Shown: in pieces, positions 15,689 to 21,618 of the stretch
How positions within the stretch are numbered: position 1 is the first letter of the stretch
How the letters are laid out: each line of letters starts with the position of its first letter
Assembly (NCBI GenBank): GCA_964580315.1
Contig: CAZOKH010000060.1
Span: 1 to 21,618 of the forward strand
Direction of reading: 5' to 3'
Length of the DNA stretch: 21,618 nt
From: CAZOKH01 sp964580315
GTDB taxonomy: Bacteria > Chloroflexota > Anaerolineae > Anaerolineales > Anaerolineaceae
Made by a program: the position numbers and the translations under genes
Notes under the pieces: generated by a model
Database searches by the model: none
Told to the model about the DNA's origin: nothing
The model's input: the letters and a program-made list of their open reading frames with translations, nothing else

Positions 15689-15789
15689 GGGGCTGTTTAA
15701 TAAGTGGGCAAACACATAGGTAAGCCTTCGCTTGCGTGGATTGCCCCTACCCTTCGGGTCACCCCGAAGGGTTCATTTTTGACAGCCCC
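15689..15789. repeat. Small palindromic mobile-element-like repeat
   Basis: The 101-base stretch is bounded by inverted ends GGGGCTGT (15689-15696) and ACAGCCCC (15782-15789). Inside is a second pair GGGCAA/TTGCCC (15706-15711 and 15741-15746) and a perfect 10-bp hairpin. 'GTGGGCAAACACATAGGT' and 'TTGCCCCTAC' resemble a short repeat scattered in many bacterial genomes. No target-site duplication is visible. It fits a MITE or REP-like element wedged between the ABC operon and lplA, ending three bases short of the lplA stop codon. Confidence 0.45.
15749..15780 (+). terminator. Hairpin terminator after the ABC operon
   Basis: ACCCTTCGGG (15749-15758) pairs perfectly with CCCGAAGGGT (15763-15772) around the loop TCAC, followed by TCATTTTT. 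It is placed to end the plus-strand ABC transcript. On the minus strand there is no T-run after it, so it is not clearly a terminator for lplA. It lies inside the palindromic repeat, which may have supplied it. Confidence 0.65.
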
Positions 15790-15792
15790 TTT

Positions 15793-16782
15793 TTATTGCA
15801 AAATGACTTCCACCAGTTGTTCGCGGGTGAGATTATTAAAATACAGGCTAATGTCCAGGTTGGCCAGGGCTGCCAGCAAAGCCTTTTCTTCCGCCGCATG
15901 CCCGATGATCGCACTGGCAACAGCATCAGCATCCGCCCCAAAATAATCTCCATAAGTGGCAAAATGGGTGATGGTGCCTTTATCAACATCCATATAGATT
16001 TGCAGCTTGCCAAAGCCTTCAATGCGCCGTTCTTTGCGGATGCTGTATTTCGGCGATGAACCGTAATTCCACTCCCAGCTTTCATAGGTTTTCTGCAATT
16101 CTTCCACGGCAGCAACATCTTCTGGCGTAAGAAAATACTGCGGGACGTGCTGTTCATCAACCATGTAATGTTTCAGGAGATTTTTAAATTCTTCCAGGGG
16201 CATATCCTGGGGAAGGTAGTCTCTCACGTTGGTCACCCGGCTGCGCACCGATTTAATCCCCTTGGATTCAATTTTGTCTTTGGAAACATTCAGCGCCGCA
16301 GACACAACCGACAGGTCTGAATCAAACAAAATGGTGCCGTGGTGCATGATGCGATTGTTTTTCACATACTGCGCGTTGCCTGAAAACTTCTTTCCATCAA
16401 TCGTCATGTCGTTTCGGCCGCTGATTTCCGCCGCAACCCCCATGCGCGCCAACGCCTTCACCACCGGCTGGCAAAAGTCAGAGAATTTCAACCTGTTGGC
16501 TTCAACCGCATCAGAAATCAGCGTGTAATTGAGATTGCCCAGGTCATGATAAACCGCACCCCCGCCCGACTGGCGGCGCACAACCTTAATCCCATGCTGT
16601 TTCACATATTCAGCATTAATTTCTTCAATGGTATTCTGATGTTTCCCCACAATGATGGCATTGTCGTTTTGCCACAGCATGAAATAATCATTAGTTCGCG
16701 GCAGGCTGTCAAAAACAAATTGCTCCAACGCCAGGTTGAAATACGGATTCGTACTGGTGCTTTCGATAAATATTAAGCCCAT
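15793..16782 (-). CDS. lplA: Lipoate-protein ligase A
   Basis: A 329-residue enzyme that uses ATP to join free lipoate to lysines of lipoyl domains (GcvH and 2-oxoacid dehydrogenase E2 proteins) in the cytoplasm. The N-terminal catalytic domain shows RRQSGGGAVYHDLGNLNYT (69-87), the family's lipoyl-AMP site, KKFSGNAQ with the probable catalytic K132, and HHGTILFD (147-154). Residues about 240-329 form the C-terminal accessory domain of the two-domain bacterial enzyme, so it is complete. ATG 16782 has a strong GGAGG four bases upstream. It appears to be a single-gene unit; nothing nearby encodes a lipoyl protein. It implies that the organism scavenges lipoate. Confidence 0.93.
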   Translation of the reverse strand: MGLIFIESTSTNPYFNLALEQFVFDSLPRTNDYFMLWQNDNAIIVGKHQNTIEEINAEYVKQHGIKVVRRQSGGGAVYHDLGNLNYTLISDAVEANRLKFSDFCQPVVKALARMGVAAEISGRNDMTIDGKKFSGNAQYVKNNRIMHHGTILFDSDLSVVSAALNVSKDKIESKGIKSVRSRVTNVRDYLPQDMPLEEFKNLLKHYMVDEQHVPQYFLTPEDVAAVEELQKTYESWEWNYGSSPKYSIRKERRIEGFGKLQIYMDVDKGTITHFATYGDYFGADADAVASAIIGHAAEEKALLAALANLDISLYFNNLTREQLVEVILQ

Positions 16783-16821
16783 AAATCCTCCTTTATATAC
16801 AATACCAATTTGACCAGTGGA

Positions 16822-16914
16822 TTAATGATTCAGATCAGACAGGATCATTCTAACAAATTTTTCAACAATTTCCGGATCAAATTTAATACCCGAAAGTTGT
16901 TCAATTTCCTGTAA
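16822..16914 (-). pseudogene. Remnant of an HD-GYP domain gene (C-terminal tail)
   Basis: In the 330-base gap 16783-17112 a short minus-strand frame reads LQEIEQLSGIKFDPEIVEKF, then VRMILSDLNH and a stop at 16822-16824. 'G-x-x-FDPEIVExF' is the usual end of HD-GYP phosphodiesterase domains, which degrade cyclic-di-GMP. The frame is closed upstream by TGA (16915-16917), and no other part of such a protein is recognisable before the reductase terminator. It is best read as the decayed 3' end of a lost gene. A chance match over about 20 residues cannot be excluded. Confidence 0.45.
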
Positions 16915-17030
16915 TCAACCATAAAGCAGAAATAAATTCTTTTTTGTCAAAATTGCATTAATCAACTCAAGTTGCCACCTATGTGTCAATAAGCCTGAGA
17001 TTCCAGCCTGCCATTGGAAAGGAATGCCCG

Positions 17031-17071
17031 CCAAAAAAGAGAATTCGGCGTCACATACATCAGACGCCGAA
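17031..17071 (-). terminator. Terminator of the tetR-flavoprotein operon
   Basis: A perfect 9-bp stem, TTCGGCGTC (17044-17052) with GACGCCGAA (17063-17071), has a 10-base loop. On the minus strand it is followed by TTCTCTTTTTTGG. It lies 42 bases past the flavoprotein stop. Confidence 0.75.
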
Positions 17072-17112
17072 CCAAGAGAACTTAAAATTTTCGTTGTGTT
17101 TTTGCCAGTTGA

Positions 17113-17886
17113 TTACGCAAGCATCTTCAACAAAGCAGGCGCCATTGCATCAAAAATACTCCCGGCTGCCTTCTTCATTGCCCCCAGGTGCGTGGGATAA
17201 TAATAATCAGATTCCAGCCAGCCCTTCTCCGCGTAATAACGGTAGTCACGGCTTCTGTCATCAAGCATTTGAGCAATTGTGGTTCGCCCAATTCTAAATA
17301 CCAGGAGCTGGAAGAAAGTTGGCGCAGGATAGGCCGGTTTGGTCAGCTTGATATGAAATTGCTTGCTCAACTGTGCCAGTGTCCTTTCCATTTTCTGTCG
17401 ATCCCTGTCCGTCATCGGATCAAGTGCTGTAATGCGCGCGCCTTTCACGGTGATAAATCCCAGGTTACGCCCTAAAAAATCCAGATAGTCCACAATTTTT
17501 TCGCCGCCGCCAATACCCTGGCTGACAATGCTGGTGAAAGCTTTGCCAAAATATCGCGGCCGATGCAAGGCAAACCCAAACCGGTCCAGGAACGTCTTCA
17601 TGATTCCAGAGACCTGAAAGCTGTAATTGGGGGTCGCCATGACAATACCGTCAGCAGACATGATCTTATCCATCAGCACATCCCGGTCATCTTTCAGCGG
17701 GCAAAATTCTTCGCCCTTCTCAAAGCACAACCTGCATCCCCGGCACATCTCAAGCCGGTAATCACTCAGGGTCACAATTTCACAATCCACACCGCCCAAA
17801 GCCTGCAAATCATTCAAAAACTGCTCAACCGCTCGCTGCGTATTCTTCTTGTGGGCGCTTCCAACAAATGCAACAACTTTTTTCAT
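17113..17886 (-). CDS. Iron-sulfur flavoprotein / NAD(P)H-dependent FMN reductase-like protein
   Basis: A 257-residue flavodoxin-fold protein. It begins with the FMN phosphate loop 'VAFVGSAHKKNTQRAV' and has the second flavin-contact segment 'TPNYSFQVSGIMKTFLDRF'. A compact cysteine cluster, C48-x2-C51-x2-C54-x7-C62, matches the arrangement that binds [4Fe-4S] in the archaeal Isf family (CX2CX2CX4-7C). It is probably a cytoplasmic redox enzyme acting on quinones, oxygen or xenobiotics in an anaerobe. The C-terminal 90 residues ('RTTIAQMLDDRSRDYRYYAEKGW') are an extra domain seen in longer members. Its GGAG overlaps the tetR stop and only eight bases separate the genes, so the pair is one operon. 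It is likely repressed by the upstream TetR protein at the 34-bp palindrome. Confidence 0.85.
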   Translation of the reverse strand: MKKVVAFVGSAHKKNTQRAVEQFLNDLQALGGVDCEIVTLSDYRLEMCRGCRLCFEKGEEFCPLKDDRDVLMDKIMSADGIVMATPNYSFQVSGIMKTFLDRFGFALHRPRYFGKAFTSIVSQGIGGGEKIVDYLDFLGRNLGFITVKGARITALDPMTDRDRQKMERTLAQLSKQFHIKLTKPAYPAPTFFQLLVFRIGRTTIAQMLDDRSRDYRYYAEKGWLESDYYYPTHLGAMKKAAGSIFDAMAPALLKMLA

Positions 17887-17894
17887 GATTGCTC

Positions 17895-18482
17895 CTATGA
17901 TTGACCGGAACTATCCCTCAGCCCATTCAGTATAAATTCGGTCAGGTATTCCTGGATTTTGGGAAAGTACTGGAAACCAATTTCATCTTTATGGAGATCG
18001 ACAATAACGACCACAGAAAACAATGCCATGATCATTCCACTGTCAATGTCACACCGCATTTTTCCATCAGCCTGCCATTTCTGGATGATCTCAATAAAGC
18101 TTTGATAAACAAAGTCCACCTGTTCCAGGCCGTTTTGCTGGCGAAACTTTTCCTCAATCTTATTAAAAACATCCTTGTTGTACCACTCCCTCAAAATTGG
18201 GTTGGCAGCCATGCCCTGCATGTTTTTTTGCATCAACTCCAGGAGGACAGTCAGTGGGTCGCCGTCGGGATCCACGGTTTCCATGATAGCCCTCTTCAAT
18301 TTTTCATTCTCTTCCAGATAAATTTCCATAAATAGTTCATCTTTGGATGGGTAATACAAATAGAACGTTCCGGTTGCAATCCCTGCCTTTTTGGTTATAT
18401 CAGCCACGTTGGTATCTTTAAAACCATGCGTGCTGAATAATTCTTTCCCGCTGTCAAGTATTTTCGCTTTTTTATCAACCAT
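17895..18482 (-). CDS. TetR-family transcriptional regulator
   Basis: A 195-residue regulator. The N-terminal helix-turn-helix reads 'KILDSGKELFSTHGFKDTNVADITKKAGIATGTFYLYYPSKDELF' in two joined parts, the classic TetR signature; the rest is an all-helical ligand and dimer domain. I set the start at ATG 18482, preceded by AAGG. The frame is open to 18554, but that extension would translate the operator palindrome and is not protein-like. It is co-transcribed with the iron-sulfur flavoprotein, so it probably represses both genes until a redox-active or toxic small molecule binds. Confidence 0.88.
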   Translation of the reverse strand: MVDKKAKILDSGKELFSTHGFKDTNVADITKKAGIATGTFYLYYPSKDELFMEIYLEENEKLKRAIMETVDPDGDPLTVLLELMQKNMQGMAANPILREWYNKDVFNKIEEKFRQQNGLEQVDFVYQSFIEIIQKWQADGKMRCDIDSGMIMALFSVVVIVDLHKDEIGFQYFPKIQEYLTEFILNGLRDSSGQS

Positions 18483-18502
18483 TTTCCTGCACCTTCTTAT
18501 TA

Positions 18503-18536
18503 ATAATGAATGAATATTATAATATTCATTCATTAT
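18503..18536. promoter_or_regulatory. Perfect 34-bp palindrome, probable TetR operator
   Basis: Each 17-base half (18503-18519 and 18520-18536) reads ATAATGAATGAATATTA on its own strand, so the site is fully symmetric about 18519.5. Its centre contains TATAAT on both strands, so it overlaps a likely -10 box for the tetR operon and perhaps one facing pfkB. It lies 20 bases upstream of the tetR ATG, where an autoregulatory TetR operator is expected. Confidence 0.75.
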
Positions 18537-18576
18537 ATTAGCACAACAAATCAAAAATTACAAGCCTTCGCGGCAG

Positions 18577-18592
18577 GAATTTCACGAAATTC
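18577..18592. repeat. 16-bp inverted repeat upstream of the pfkB-type gene
   Basis: GAATTTC (18577-18583) and GAAATTC (18586-18592) are perfect inverted arms around AC, 55 bases before the sugar kinase start. It could be an operator; no regulator can be assigned. Confidence 0.35.
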
Positions 18593-18647
18593 TTTTTAAA
18601 AACTGGACTAGAATTACTCAAACCATAAATGAAAAACAGGTGCTTAT

Positions 18648-19583
18648 ATGATCTATACCGTCACATTGAACCCGGCTGTTGACCGTCAATTGCTGGTACC
18701 CGAAATTCAATTTGATTCAGTTCTGCGCGCCATCAACTGCCAGGTTGATTTTGGCGGCAAAGGCTTTAACGTCTCTCGCATGATAAAGTCGCTGGAAGCG
18801 CCGTCCTGCGCCCTGGGGTTTGTGGGCGGCAAAAGCGGCGAGTTTTTGCAGGAAGGCTTGAATGCCCTGGGCATCCAGACCGATTTTGTGTGGGTGAATG
18901 GTGAAACCCGCACCAACATCAGCATCGTCACCACCCACCGCGAACACCACATCAAAGTCAATGAGCCGGGACCTGAAATTTCACTGGAAAGCCAGCAAGA
19001 GCTGCTCGACCGCATTCAAAAACGGGTTCAACCGCATGACTGGTGGATTTTGGCTGGAAGTTTGCCCCCCGGCGTGCCCGATGCAATTTACGGCGATATG
19101 ATCCGCATTATCGAAGCGGGCGGCGCACATTCCATCCTCGATTCCAGCGGCGCGGCATTAGAACTGGGCTGTCGGGCCGGTGCTTACCTGGTCAAACCCA
19201 ACGGCTTTGAGGCTGAAAAGCTGACCGGCATCGCCATTCACAATCCCGGAGACGCTGTGCGGGCAGCCGCAGAAATCCGGCAAATGGGCGCCGCCAATGT
19301 GGTCATATCGCTTGGAAAAGACGGCGCAGTCCTTTCCAACAGCCAGGAGAGTTGGCTGGCGCGCAGCCCCCGCATCGAAGAAAGTAACCCGATTGGCGCC
19401 GGTGACTCGCTGGTGGGTGGACTGGTGTGGGCGCTGCACGCAGGACACAGCATGCAGGAAGCGCTGTGCTGGGGAGCCGCCTGTGGAGCCGCGACAGCCA
19501 GCCTGGAAGGCACCACCGTTGGCGACCTTCGCCTGGTGGAAAAATTATTCCAACAAATTGAAGTCGAGCCAATCAACACCTAA
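18648..19583 (+). CDS. PfkB-family sugar-phosphate kinase, 1-phosphofructokinase type
   Basis: A 311-residue ribokinase-fold kinase. 'IYTVTLNPAVDRQ' at the start and GGKGFNVSR near residue 36-44 are typical of the 1-phosphofructokinase/tagatose-6-phosphate kinase branch. The anion-hole and catalytic motif NPIGAGDSLVGG (about 247-258) holds the proton-abstracting aspartate. It would phosphorylate fructose-1-phosphate (or a related ketose phosphate) with ATP in the cytoplasm. There is no fructose PTS gene beside it and it stands alone on the plus strand, so the exact substrate is open: FruK, LacC and Pfk2 types share these motifs. AGGTG precedes the ATG at a short distance. Confidence 0.88.
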   Translation: MIYTVTLNPAVDRQLLVPEIQFDSVLRAINCQVDFGGKGFNVSRMIKSLEAPSCALGFVGGKSGEFLQEGLNALGIQTDFVWVNGETRTNISIVTTHREHHIKVNEPGPEISLESQQELLDRIQKRVQPHDWWILAGSLPPGVPDAIYGDMIRIIEAGGAHSILDSSGAALELGCRAGAYLVKPNGFEAEKLTGIAIHNPGDAVRAAAEIRQMGAANVVISLGKDGAVLSNSQESWLARSPRIEESNPIGAGDSLVGGLVWALHAGHSMQEALCWGAACGAATASLEGTTVGDLRLVEKLFQQIEVEPINT

Positions 19584-19713
19584 AAATCACGGCTGGGATT
19601 CGACACAACTCGTTCAGGCCGTGAAATTTCCACCTCGCCTTGCAAGCAAGAGGTTCAACAATAACAAGAACCTGTCCCTGTGATCGCCCATCTATGAGCC
19701 CATCCCGGTTAGA

Positions 19714-20598
19714 TCATCCAGTATGGCGAATCCATACCAGCCGGTTATCTTCAAACTCGGCTTTCAATTGATTGGTATCCAACAAATAAGCCAGGTAAGA
19801 ACGAATGGTGCTGCCCACCAGCACATACTGGTTCCAGTCCATGCTCAACTGGTATCCGTCAAAAATGCTTTTCAGGATTTCTTCTGTGGTCTTTGGTTCG
19901 CAACAGATCGATTTAATCCGATCAATGATCTCCAGCACCTTGCGGCGGTTGGCTGCCGCCAGGGGGCGAATATCTTCACAGGCAGGTGCATGCGCCGGGA
20001 TGAACCACCTGCCTTCCAGTTTCTCCACCCTGTCGAGGGTCGCAAGATAACCAGCCACATCATAGATAAATGAAGCGTGATATTTGTTTAGAATGTTCTC
20101 CCCCATCAAGCAATCAGCCAGAAACCACACATCGTCGTCGGTTTCAATCCCGATCATTTCGAAATAATGCCCATTCAATGGGATGATCTTTAATCCCTGT
20201 GGCATTTCCAGCGCGTCCAAATTATCTGCCAGAGAAGGCTGCGCCATGAGGAATTTGTTGCGCAGCGCCTTGCAGGGAAACCCGCCGTAAAGAAAAGAAG
20301 GCTCGAAAACAGGATAATGGTTAAAACAGGCTTCCATGCCGCTGGTGTAGGCGGGCACTCCCAGGCGTTGTTGCAACACGGCATTGCCGCCCACATGATC
20401 GGCATTGGAATGCGTGTTCAAGATAAATTTGAGCTTCCATCCATTTTCCGCCAGGATGGACTGGATTTTTCTGCCAGCGTCCTTGTCGTTGCCGCTGTCA
20501 ATCAGACAAACCTCATCGTCGTTGATCCGGTAAATTCCCATTTTTGCCGGTGATTCAATATAATATGTTTTCTCTCCAACCCGTACCAGTTCGTACAT
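19714..20598 (-). CDS. MBL-fold metallo-hydrolase with variant metal motif
   Basis: A 294-residue metallo-beta-lactamase-fold protein. The first metal motif reads THSNADHVGG (62-71): H63, N65, D67 and H68, with asparagine where the usual HxHxDH has its second histidine. Later ligands look intact: H144, D162 ('FLADC') and H203 ('IPAHAP'). Residues about 215-294 form a helical, winged-helix-like C-terminal domain ('RRKVLEIIDRIKSI' onward), as in several stand-alone MBL hydrolases. The first metal site may therefore bind weakly, or the enzyme may use one metal. AGGAG lies seven bases before ATG 20598. The preceding gap has TATAAT (plus 20633-20638) as a likely -10. The substrate is unknown; it is a single gene, convergent with the sugar kinase. 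Confidence 0.85.
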   Translation of the reverse strand: MYELVRVGEKTYYIESPAKMGIYRINDDEVCLIDSGNDKDAGRKIQSILAENGWKLKFILNTHSNADHVGGNAVLQQRLGVPAYTSGMEACFNHYPVFEPSFLYGGFPCKALRNKFLMAQPSLADNLDALEMPQGLKIIPLNGHYFEMIGIETDDDVWFLADCLMGENILNKYHASFIYDVAGYLATLDRVEKLEGRWFIPAHAPACEDIRPLAAANRRKVLEIIDRIKSICCEPKTTEEILKSIFDGYQLSMDWNQYVLVGSTIRSYLAYLLDTNQLKAEFEDNRLVWIRHTG

Positions 20599-20632
20599 GC
20601 TTTAACTCCTTTATTGCAGGCATCGATGCTGT

Positions 20633-20638
20633 ATTATA
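20633..20638 (-). promoter_or_regulatory. -10 box for the MBL hydrolase gene
   Basis: On the minus strand this is a perfect TATAAT, 35 bases before the ATG and about 23 before the AGGAG site. No clear -35 hexamer is present 17 bases upstream, so the assignment rests on the -10 and its position. Confidence 0.4.
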
Positions 20639-20705
20639 AATCGCATTCCTTTTGGACCTGCCGGAGTGGTGTTATGATTGTGCGCATGAATATCGCGAGG
20701 AAAAA

Positions 20706-21380
20706 ATGAAAAAAAACCGAATAATCAAACAGGTTTTTGCGCTGTTCTTGCTTGGCTCGTTTCTGGCAGCCTGCGCACCGGCAGAAAGTGTGATTCAAAC
20801 CGCCGTCGCTCAAACCATGGCAGCCGCCCCTTCTGCCACACCCACCACGCCCAACATTGAGGAAATGGTGATTACCTCTGTAAACCAGACAATGACCCCC
20901 ATGATTGCAGCGCTCTCAACCTTTTCAGCGCAGCAGATCGAAACCGCCGTGGTTCAAACGCTCACCGCCATTGTTCCCACCGTTACCGAAACCCCGTTGA
21001 TCTCACCCACACCCGTCACGCCCACCCCCACCATCACCAACACTCGCGAGCCCTGGCCCACCATCACCAACACGCCCGAACCCTTCATCCCCAGCGGGCC
21101 CATCACATTGAGCAAAATCGACAACCTGGAAGAATACAAAGTGCGATTAACCTGGGAAGCGCAAGGCAGTTTCTTGAACGGCTTTTTTGTGTTGTGGTCC
21201 GACTCTGCCGAGCCCACACCTGATAATAGTTACTGGTATTACTTCTCCAACGGCAAAACCCGCAGCGCCGTGGTGGATATTAAACAGGCAAAAACATACA
21301 ACTTCCGCGTGTGTGAACTGAATGCCGACCGTAAAACCTGCATCCAATACAGCAATGTAATCCAGTTCAGCGTGCAATGA
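20706..21380 (+). CDS. Secreted lipoprotein with TP-rich linker and a C-terminal beta domain
   Basis: A 224-residue protein starting at ATG 20706 with GAGG just upstream; an earlier in-frame TTG at 20652 lacks a ribosome site and would precede the signal. The N-terminus 'KKNRIIKQVFALFLLGSFLAAC' is a lipoprotein signal with lipobox LAAC, so C23 would be lipidated and the protein held on the outer face of the membrane. Residues 28-100 carry three similar helices ('IQTAVAQTMAA', 'VITSVNQTMTPM', 'IETAVVQTLTAI'). A TP-rich linker with two 'PTITNT' copies follows; it comes from a 17-base direct repeat at 21027-21043 and 21057-21073. Residues about 138-224 look like a fibronectin/Ig-like domain ('KVRLTWEAQGS...FFVLWSDS...YNFRVCEL'). 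I do not recognise a specific function. The style is common in Anaerolineae surface proteins. Confidence 0.82.
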   Translation: MKKNRIIKQVFALFLLGSFLAACAPAESVIQTAVAQTMAAAPSATPTTPNIEEMVITSVNQTMTPMIAALSTFSAQQIETAVVQTLTAIVPTVTETPLISPTPVTPTPTITNTREPWPTITNTPEPFIPSGPITLSKIDNLEEYKVRLTWEAQGSFLNGFFVLWSDSAEPTPDNSYWYYFSNGKTRSAVVDIKQAKTYNFRVCELNADRKTCIQYSNVIQFSVQ

Positions 21381-21456
21381 AGCAGATATAGCCAAATTCA
21401 AGTTAATGAAAAATCAGTGAGAATTATTATCCAGTCATCATTATTTTGCGTTGAGG

Positions 21457-21618
21457 GGATTCAAATAGCACAGTTCGATACTGCCAATCACCTTAAAAAG
21501 GAAATCCGCCCTTCCGGGTGGATTATTCTAGTAGCGGGGAGTGGATTCGAATAGCACAGTTCAATACTGCCAATCACCTTAAAAAGGAAATCCGCCCTTC
21601 CGGGTGGATTATTCTAGT
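21457..21618. repeat. Two copies of an 86-bp tandem repeat at the right edge
   Basis: Positions 21457-21532 and 21543-21618 are 76-base copies with two differences, at a period of 86. Each contains a hairpin, AATCCGCCC-TTCC-GGGTGGATT (one G-U pair if transcribed), and a shorter CAGT...ACTG pair. The window ends exactly at the end of copy two, so the array may go on. The spacer (21533-21542) is unique. No protein is encoded in 21381-21618. Confidence 0.85.

Noticed and set aside
18483..18554. Longer TetR start at 18554
   Set aside because: The extra 24 residues would translate the 34-bp palindrome; ATG 18482 has its own ribosome site and gives the usual TetR N-terminus.
19587..19624. Terminator TCACGGC/GCCGTGA after the sugar kinase
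   Set aside because: Seven-bp stem with a 24-base loop and no T-run; too weak to call, though termination is expected in this convergent gap.
21457..21618. CRISPR array
   Set aside because: The repeat unit is 76 bases, the spacer only 10, and there are just two units; no cas genes are in the window.

Overview
The window looks like a bacterial chromosome segment of moderate GC from an anaerobe. Three features suggest Chloroflexota, class Anaerolineae: the small lipoprotein with a TP-rich 'TPTPTITNT' linker and repeated 'AVxQTxxA' helices, the FHA protein, and the general gene style. This is inference; there is no rRNA or marker gene.

Layout. Positions 1-677 (minus) hold the start of an FHA-domain gene that runs off the left edge. 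Positions 950-10141 (minus) hold a seven-gene block read from right to left: a Mop-type molybdenum aldehyde oxidoreductase; a multi-cluster flavoprotein; a 70-residue zinc-ribbon-like protein; a methyltransferase; a C_GCAxxG_C_C protein; a radical SAM protein of the TrsS type; and an AMP-forming CoA-ligase-like protein. The last six genes overlap or nearly touch. A hairpin terminator separates the oxidoreductase gene from the other six. The gene order matches my memory of Desulfovibrio vulgaris DVU_1559 down to DVU_1553, a conserved partner set of unknown function. A PadR-family regulator (10406-10954, plus) is divergent from it, with an 18-bp operator-like palindrome between them.

Positions 11032-13112 (minus) encode a VanRS/CprRK-like histidine kinase and response regulator. 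They are divergent from a three-gene ABC exporter (13260-15660, plus) of the lantibiotic/bacitracin self-protection type. A small mobile-element-like palindromic repeat separates this from lplA (15793-16782, minus). A decayed HD-GYP tail and a terminator follow. Then comes a minus-strand pair, tetR plus an iron-sulfur flavoprotein (17113-18482), headed by a perfect 34-bp palindrome. A PfkB/1-phosphofructokinase gene (18648-19583, plus), an MBL-fold hydrolase with an altered metal motif (19714-20598, minus) and a lipoprotein (20706-21380, plus) follow. The window ends in two copies of an 86-bp tandem repeat that may continue beyond the edge.

How the genes fit together. The oxidoreductase would oxidise an aldehyde and pass electrons through its two [2Fe-2S] clusters. 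The multi-cluster protein is the likely next carrier: it keeps the FAD half of a GltD-like module but appears to lack the NAD(P)H-binding half, and it has HdrB/GlpC-like CCG domains. The radical SAM, methyltransferase, zinc-ribbon and ligase-like proteins look like a maturation or modification pathway for the enzyme or its cofactor. This cluster is the best candidate here for an undescribed system.
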